A DNA stretch of 10,497 nt from Dichomitus squalens LYAD-421 SS1 (taxonomy: Eukaryota > Basidiomycota > Agaricomycetes > Polyporales > Polyporaceae). This document shows, piece by piece, positions 6,370 to 10,497 of the stretch. The DNA lies in assembly GCF_000275845.1 (NCBI RefSeq), contig NW_006766937.1, positions 22,536 through 33,032 of the forward strand, in the 5' to 3' direction. A model generated the notes under the pieces. The model saw only the letters and a program-made list of their open reading frames with translations. It searched no databases and was not told where the DNA came from. The position numbers and the translations under genes were made by a program. How positions within the stretch are numbered: the first letter of the stretch is position 1; the number at the start of each line of letters is the position of its first letter.

Positions 6370-8979
6370 CTAGTAGTATGGGACTGAGTGTGGTTCATGG
6401 TATGAGTAATAGGGGCGAGATGACGCTGTTTGAGATGTAGATGTGCTCGGAAAGGGGTTGGGGGGAAGACAGTACTCGGGAAGTGGGGTGAAAGGTAGAA
6501 GTGGAGGCCGCCCAACTGGGAGCAAAGGCGGCGGGAATACCTGAGAGTCGGAACTTGATGGATGTGGCGGCACATTCTCGCGCTCATGCGGAACAGGGCC
6601 GCGTTCACGCGCAACAAGACCGCGTTCTCGCGCGACATGACCGCGAGAATCTGGTGTAGGAGGGATGTCCATAGGAGCGCTGCAGGTTGCTGGGTGGTTG
6701 ACAGTGTGGGAGTCGTTGCGAGGGGTGTCAGAAACAGGAGGGGCTTGCTGCTCAGCATTGGTGACGCGGTCTATGGTGGAGTACAGCTTCGTATAGCGGC
6801 GGTCTGAGCGATACTGGGGGTTGGCCAAGAGACAGGTGTGGATGGAGGTGCAGAGCTCCTCCTTGGTCCCGGTGAGTGGGAGGCTAAGGAGGTACGCGAT
6901 CGCCTGAAGGTCGCACTTCTTCTTGGTCTTGAGCGCTCCTGTGAACTCTAAACTCGGATCGTCAGCAAGGTTGATCCTCCGCTTTCTCTCTGCCTCCTCC
7001 TTCTCTGCCTGCTTCTCCTTACGGTCTGCCTCCTCCTGTGCCTTTGCTGCCTTCTCTGCCTTCTGTTTTCTGTGCTCATCCATGGCCTCCGGACCCATCA
7101 AGAATTTCGCCTTCGATGTGAAGCGCTTGCCCTTACCGTGCTTCTTGGTCTCCTTCTGGGCAAGCCGCCCTTTCAGACCAACGATTGCCTTCGCCGCGTG
7201 GGCGCAGTGGGACTCGGCAGTGAGGCGGCGCTGGAACTTGGTGTTGTAGAGCCCCTCCAGCCGCTTCAAGTCACAGGTGAGTGCTTCAACTTTGTCTGCG
7301 GCAGACGTTTGGTGCGGGAGCGGTGTTTGGCGGAACTCAGGAAAATGAGGGCCGGGGAGCGGGAGGAATGTCGACAGTGCAGACAGCACTGAATCGACAG
7401 ACGTGAGGGAAGCTGAGGCTGACGCACCGAGATCTGAGGGTGGGAGGTCGTCGACATCCATCGGAGAGGGGCTACGACTATAGGAGTCGCCGGTGTTTGG
7501 TGACCATGTCATGCTCGTCCTCGTAGTTGCTGGGATATCGTCTACATCCATGCTGGTTTCTTCAGCATGTGTAGCTGTGGATGTGTCTGGTGTAGCGGGC
7601 ACGGGCTGTGGGTAGGAGACATCTGGAGGTGAAGCTGCGGACTCGAGCGTTGCTGGGACCACAGGGAAGGAGGGTGGGAGGTGTGCTTGCGTGGAGTACG
7701 GACGGCTGGGAGCGAAGTCGAGTTCAGAGAAGACATTGGGGTTGAACGGAGAGAGGCCGGTCTTGCGCCATGCAGCCTTTACGACCTCTGGGGTGACGGA
7801 GGCGTCTCGAACCTTGAGGTACTCTGCTACAAATTGTCCATGCTGTACCTCATTTCCAGATTCAACGAGCTTCTCGCAACAAGTAAGCCACTCGCGCTGC
7901 ATAGGGCCAAAGCAGCCAACGTCGAGCGGCTGGAGCTTATGCGTCGTGTGGGAAGGTAGGAGATAGAAGTCGATACCGTACTGAGTTCCAAGATCAATGA
8001 AGGCATCGGTGAGGTGGGAATGGTGTCCATCGAAGATCAAAAGTACTCGCTCGTCTTCACTGAGTGTCTTTGCACGAGCTTGTGGGACAAAGACGTTCTC
8101 GAACCAGTATAGGCACTGTTCGTCATTTGTCCACCCGTTGCTAGTAAGTCCAATGCTGTTCCATCCTTGTGAGTTCCTGCCCGGAAATCTCAGAATATCT
8201 ACTCACGAGATCCTTCGATTCTCCTGCCCTTCAAACCACTCCGTTGTCCAGGTCACGTTGCCTGCGAAGATGAAACCGGGGTCGATCATTGAGCCATCGT
8301 TGCAGCAGGCCTCAATTATTGTGATCAACTCGAGGCTTGCATCGCGCGCCTTGTACTTCGTGCGATCTCCGGTGGCCGTAAAGTACTTCTTACCGGTGCG
8401 TTTGCGACCGCCTCCTTTCTGCCGCCCAGTCTCATCGAAATTCAGGATAACGCGATAGTTTCCGCAGATCTCTCCAAACTTCTCGAAATGATCTTTGACA
8501 GTGCCAGGGTTGAAACACTGTGCACGCTTGGGATCGAGAGCGGAGGTTCCACGAAACCGCACCTCCTCGGGGTGCCTGTGAGCAAAGGCAGCGATCCAGG
8601 CATCGCTGGGCATCCTCCCGCACAGCTCCTCGACCCTGACCTTCAGCTTTAGGCGGCTCCATGGATGTGCTTCGAGTGCGTCCTTCTTCATCCACTCCAC
8701 CAGGACTGCCTCTTGAGCATGGGTAAGCAACATCTGATTTTCGTGTGCATCGCGGTGGGACTTATGCAATCCGAGATGGCGGCGGCGCATAGTGTCGTAA
8801 GAGAGCATGGGAAACTTCTTGTGCGCAGCAGCATATTGGGGCTTCCCGTCAGGAGACAGATGCGAGTCTAGCCAGGAGACAGCTTCTGCGTAGAGCTCGT
8901 TCTTCTGGGCTGGAGAGTACCCGGATAGGTCTCCAAGTCGCTGCCGTGACCTTGCATGAGCTCTAGTGTTTCGACCCAT
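6370..8979 (-). CDS. Pogo-like DDE transposase with CENP-B-type DNA-binding domain and SAP-like tail, two exons
   Basis: Catalyses cut-and-paste transposition at TA sites. Exons are 8979-8207 and 8155-6370; the product is 852 residues. In order: Psq-type helix-turn-helix (about 27-70, KNELYAEAVSWLD), CENP-B-type helix-turn-helix (about 86-145), and a DDE_1 core. The catalytic residues are D182 (ILNFDETG), D300 (LIFDGHHSH) and D336 (HKLQPLDVGCFGP), with 35 residues between the last two. Splicing creates IGLTSNGWTNDEQCLYWF, the family's conserved GWT segment. After the core come a Pro/Ser-rich linker with two MDVDD motifs, a highly charged Lys/Glu segment (about 593-651) that may form a coiled coil, a SAP-like segment (about 667-706) and a Pro-rich tail. 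The core has no stop or frameshift. The reading frame is open 100 codons further upstream to an ATG at 9279. I prefer 8979 because that extension is hydrophobic and AT-rich near its end and resembles no family domain. Confidence 0.9.
6573..6641 (+). repeat. Three imperfect 21-bp-type repeats in the transposase tail
   Basis: CGCGTTCACGCGCAACAAGA (unit start at 6600) is followed at 6621-6641 by a related 21-bp unit, and a diverged copy precedes them at about 6573-6599. They encode heptapeptides in the tail (HVARERG, LVARERG, PVPHERE). The period is a multiple of three, so the frame is kept; copy number could vary between elements. Confidence 0.65.
8156..8206 (-). other. 51-nt intron in the transposase gene
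   Basis: GTGAGT donor, CTCAC branch-like site about 15 nt before the end, and a CAG acceptor. Joining exons gives ...ENRRIS followed by IGLTSNGWTNDE, which matches pogo transposases between the first and second catalytic residues. In-frame acceptors giving 30-nt and 66-nt introns also exist; 51 nt best fits intron size and branch placement. Confidence 0.75.
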
Positions 8980-9483
8980 AGGATAGTCAATAAATAGCGA
9001 AAAAATTAGGGTAGCTTTAGAATGATATGTTAAGAAGCATAGTCCAGTAGCGCAAGTGGAAAGTAGCCCGATAAAGCGAACGACAGCTTGCTCATTTGCA
9101 TCATCAGCACCTCCTTCGAGACTGGAAGCGCCCACAAGAGCGGAGATCAAATCAGCAGCACAATTGTCACGCCCCAAGGTGCCTGATTTTGCACAAGTGT
9201 AGATGTCGGCCTTGAGCTTGTCCCACACAAAATCGGGTGGGTGAGATGTATTGTATATAATATCCTGAGTTGAATCCATGCAAGATACCGCTGTTTCATG
9301 TCGAACTGCAAGCCAGATCTTGATCAGCGCTTAACCCTAGGGGGGTGTATCGACATACAATTGGCCTTCAACATACGACTACTGGATGCTTTGCCAAGAT
9401 TTTATCAGGAACTTATGTTATAAGAGTGCGTTCATGACATACTTCAACCAGGAGGCCAGAAACTACAAGAGGGACCGGTACTC

Positions 9484-9519
9484 GGGGTTTTGCAAAACCG
9501 CGGGATTTTGCAAAACCCC
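9484..9519. repeat. Palindrome next to the right TIR
   Basis: GGGGTTTTGCAAAAC (9484-9498), CGCGGG, then GATTTTGCAAAACCCC to 9519 form a nearly perfect inverted repeat; TTTTGCAAAA is itself palindromic. Together with the left TIR and 6146-6159 this gives at least four TTTTGCAA copies near the ends, likely binding sites for the transposase helix-turn-helix domains. The binding role is inference. Confidence 0.6.
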
Positions 9520-9585
9520 TTGAGGGATAGTACAAGTGTTGAGTAGCCTACAACGAGGTATGTAAACCTCTGGGATATCGGGCCA

Positions 9586-9604
9586 GGGAGGTATGAGACC
9601 TCCC
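9586..9604 (+). repeat. 7-bp perfect hairpin
   Basis: GGGAGGT and ACCTCCC with a 5-nt loop. The core GAGGTATG also occurs about 30 bp upstream, where it forms a weaker hairpin, so these may be two units of one repeat. Confidence 0.45.
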
Positions 9605-9941
9605 AGTCACGCATATGATTGGCTGTTAGCCTGGGACATCAATACGGGCGCATCAGATTTTGATAGCTAGAACGGTCTACGTACTCGAGGCAACTTCCAG
9701 GAGCTCGAGTAAAAACCGTACTCCCTCTGAGGAGGTCGCAGTAATTGACGAGGCAGCATTTTTCCAACAGATGCAGAGTGTTGTGCAGGCGTGGCGGGTG
9801 AGGAACGCGCGACATTGAAGACCACCAACGCCGGCGCTATGGGCGCATCAGCGCGCAATTTTTGATGATCAAAGTGCCCCAATTGGTATTGTGGCGCTTG
9901 ATGCAAGATTTTAGGGTTTGCGCGAAGAGGACCCGCCATTT

Positions 9942-9994
9942 GTGCTCCCTCCCCTCCCTCGCTGCGCTCGGGGGGTCCCCCGAGCCGGGAGCAC
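9942..9994 (+). repeat. Strong GC-rich nested stem-loop
   Basis: Outer stem GTGCTCCC (9942-9949) with GGGAGCAC (9987-9994); inner stem GCTCGGGGG (9966-9974) with CCCCCGAGC (9977-9985) and only 2 nt between. This would be very stable as RNA or cruciform DNA. GC-rich foldbacks of this kind can be dispersed repeats; no gene end is adjacent to support a terminator. Confidence 0.6.
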
Positions 9995-10016
9995 TCAGGC
10001 GGGCACTCTAAAGCCT

Positions 10017-10267
10017 CTGATAAACTCGGGGCTGTGAAGACAAGGATTAGATCCGACTAGAGTCGAAGCAAGATCTTCAGTCAGTAAGGAAAGACTATAT
10101 TGCAGTAACCAACTGTACCTAGAGTCGAAGCAAGACTACAAAGGTTAAGTAAGTAACTACAAGTTAGAGGTAAAGGTAACGAAGTACTCACTCTTCAGTC
10201 AGTAAGGAAAGACTGAAGAGGGAGGACACAATCTGAAGTCCTTATATACTACAGAGAAGTGTCCATG
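10017..10267 (-). repeat. Right arm of the 251-bp inverted repeat (intact)
   Basis: Reverse complement of the left arm with 6 mismatches by my count and no gap. It lacks the insertion, so it is the empty site for the 106-660 element. The TATA box lies at 10240-10248 (minus strand). On the plus strand the arm begins at CTGATAAACTCGGGG, so as an LTR it would end ...GTTTATCA. Continuity beyond 10267 cannot be tested because the matching sequence left of position 1 is not in the window. Confidence 0.9.
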
Positions 10268-10497
10268 ACTAATCGAAGAGTGGTTAGTCACATGTACCAT
10301 AGTGCGATGAATAATACGATGGTGAAAGAATTGCGACGTATCGCACCATAGGATGAGTAAGAGATGAGTAAGGCATAGACCTGTCTAGACCGTTCTGAAG
10401 TAGTACGGATTGTCCTAGACAGTACCAGAAGAGTCCGGAAGCATAGCTATAGTACACGAGCAGAGAGTCCCAAATATGGTAACATACTACATAAGCG
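10268..10497. other. Right flank with small repeats, no gene
   Basis: 230 bp without a protein. It has TGACTAA/TTAGTCA (10266-10272 and 10284-10290) astride the arm boundary, tandem GATGAGTAAG (10352-10361 and 10363-10372), an inverted pair CTGTCTAG/CTAGACAG (10381-10388 and 10415-10422), and a near-inverted pair around ATCGCACCATAGG (about 10340). If the arms are LTRs, this would be the U3 part. Confidence 0.4.

Larger units (their letters stand above)
5945..9530 (-). mobile_element. Complete pogo/Fot-type DNA transposon
   Basis: 3586 bp bounded by perfect 23-bp inverted repeats (5945-5967 and 9508-9530, starting CTATCCCTCAAGGGG) and flanked by TA at 5943-5944 and 9531-9532, the target duplicated by the Tc1/mariner superfamily. 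It encodes one minus-strand transposase with Psq and CENP-B helix-turn-helix regions and a DDD catalytic core, which places it in the pogo branch. Identical ends plus an uninterrupted two-exon reading frame suggest a recent insertion, possibly autonomous. It transcribes toward the F-box/WD40 gene. Confidence 0.9.
9533..10016. other. Gene-free stretch with hairpins
   Basis: 484 bp between the transposon and the right arm. It has GGGAGGT/ACCTCCC (9586-9604), a related GAGGT/ACCTC pair just before it (about 9555-9570), the palindrome TTTGATGATCAAA (9861-9873), an 11-bp direct repeat GGGCGCATCAG (9646-9656 and 9841-9851) and the large stem-loop 9942-9994. A 90-codon minus-strand frame (9939-9667) starts at an ATG in a good context but encodes nothing I recognise. 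Confidence 0.5.

Noticed and set aside
6923..7392. Plus-strand frames over the transposase
   Set aside because: They are antisense shadows of the charged segment of the minus-strand transposase; their Ser/Ala/Phe/Cys-rich products reflect the Lys/Glu-rich codons opposite.
6370..8040. Second-half transposase as an independent gene starting at 8040
   Set aside because: The codon at 8040 is TTG and the frame continues upstream through conserved transposase sequence to the intron.
8177..8206. 30-nt intron in the transposase gene
   Set aside because: It keeps the frame but is shorter than usual fungal introns and has no well-placed branch site; the 51-nt alternative has CTCAC and a CAG acceptor and gives a better family match.
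9667..9939. 90-codon minus-strand frame as a gene
   Set aside because: The ATG context is good, but I recognise no domain; the product is short and Pro/Arg/Ala-rich, and the frame lies among hairpins and repeats. Transcript data would be needed to keep it.
1..10267. Full-length LTR retrotransposon between the two arms
   Set aside because: The arms are inverted, not direct, and there is no reverse transcriptase, RNase H, integrase or gag between them.
1..10497. CRISPR array, rRNA or tRNA genes
   Set aside because: No regularly spaced identical repeats, and no rRNA or complete tRNA signatures were seen on either strand.

Overview
The window looks like a transposon-rich stretch of a basidiomycete fungal genome, probably an agaricomycete. 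The evidence is: two protein-coding genes, each best read with one intron of about 51-52 nt (GTGAGT donor, CTNAC-like branch site, YAG acceptor); an F-box-like protein of the type expanded in mushroom-forming fungi; and a pogo/CENP-B-type transposase with the long SAP-like C-terminal extension often seen in basidiomycetes. The species cannot be named from the sequence.

Layout. Positions 1-811 and 10017-10267 are arms of an inverted repeat: 251 bp each once an insertion is removed, with no gaps and 6 mismatches by my count. The left arm is split by a 555-bp solo-LTR-like insertion (106-660) flanked by a TTAAC duplication; the right arm serves as the natural empty site. From 812 to about 3330 I find no convincing gene, but 2020-2694 is a MITE-like element with perfect 26-bp terminal inverted repeats flanked by TA. 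Positions 3416-5720 (minus strand) hold a 750-residue protein made of an F-box-like N-terminal half and a C-terminal WD40 propeller, joined in frame by a 52-nt intron. Positions 5945-9530 are a complete pogo/Fot-type DNA transposon: perfect 23-bp inverted repeats, a TA on each side, and a minus-strand transposase with all three catalytic aspartates. It sits 225 bp upstream of the F-box/WD40 start codon. Positions 9533-10016 hold hairpins and a strong GC-rich stem-loop but no recognised gene. Positions 10268-10497 are outside the arm and contain small repeats.

How the parts relate. The F-box/WD40 gene is the only apparent host gene and is probably a substrate receptor or scaffold of an SCF-type ubiquitin ligase. 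The other recognisable pieces are mobile DNA of different ages nested around it. The pogo-like element appears recent (identical ends, open reading frame) and occupies the upstream region of the host gene. The 2020-2694 element shares the TA target and the CTATC terminus with the pogo-like element and may be mobilised by a related transposase. The inverted arms may be the ends of a 10.3-kb non-autonomous element carrying the F-box/WD40 gene, or two solo LTRs in opposite orientation. The window cuts off the outer end of the left arm, so the two readings cannot be separated here. I see no clear new defence or other biological system; the nested mobile-element structure is the most informative content.
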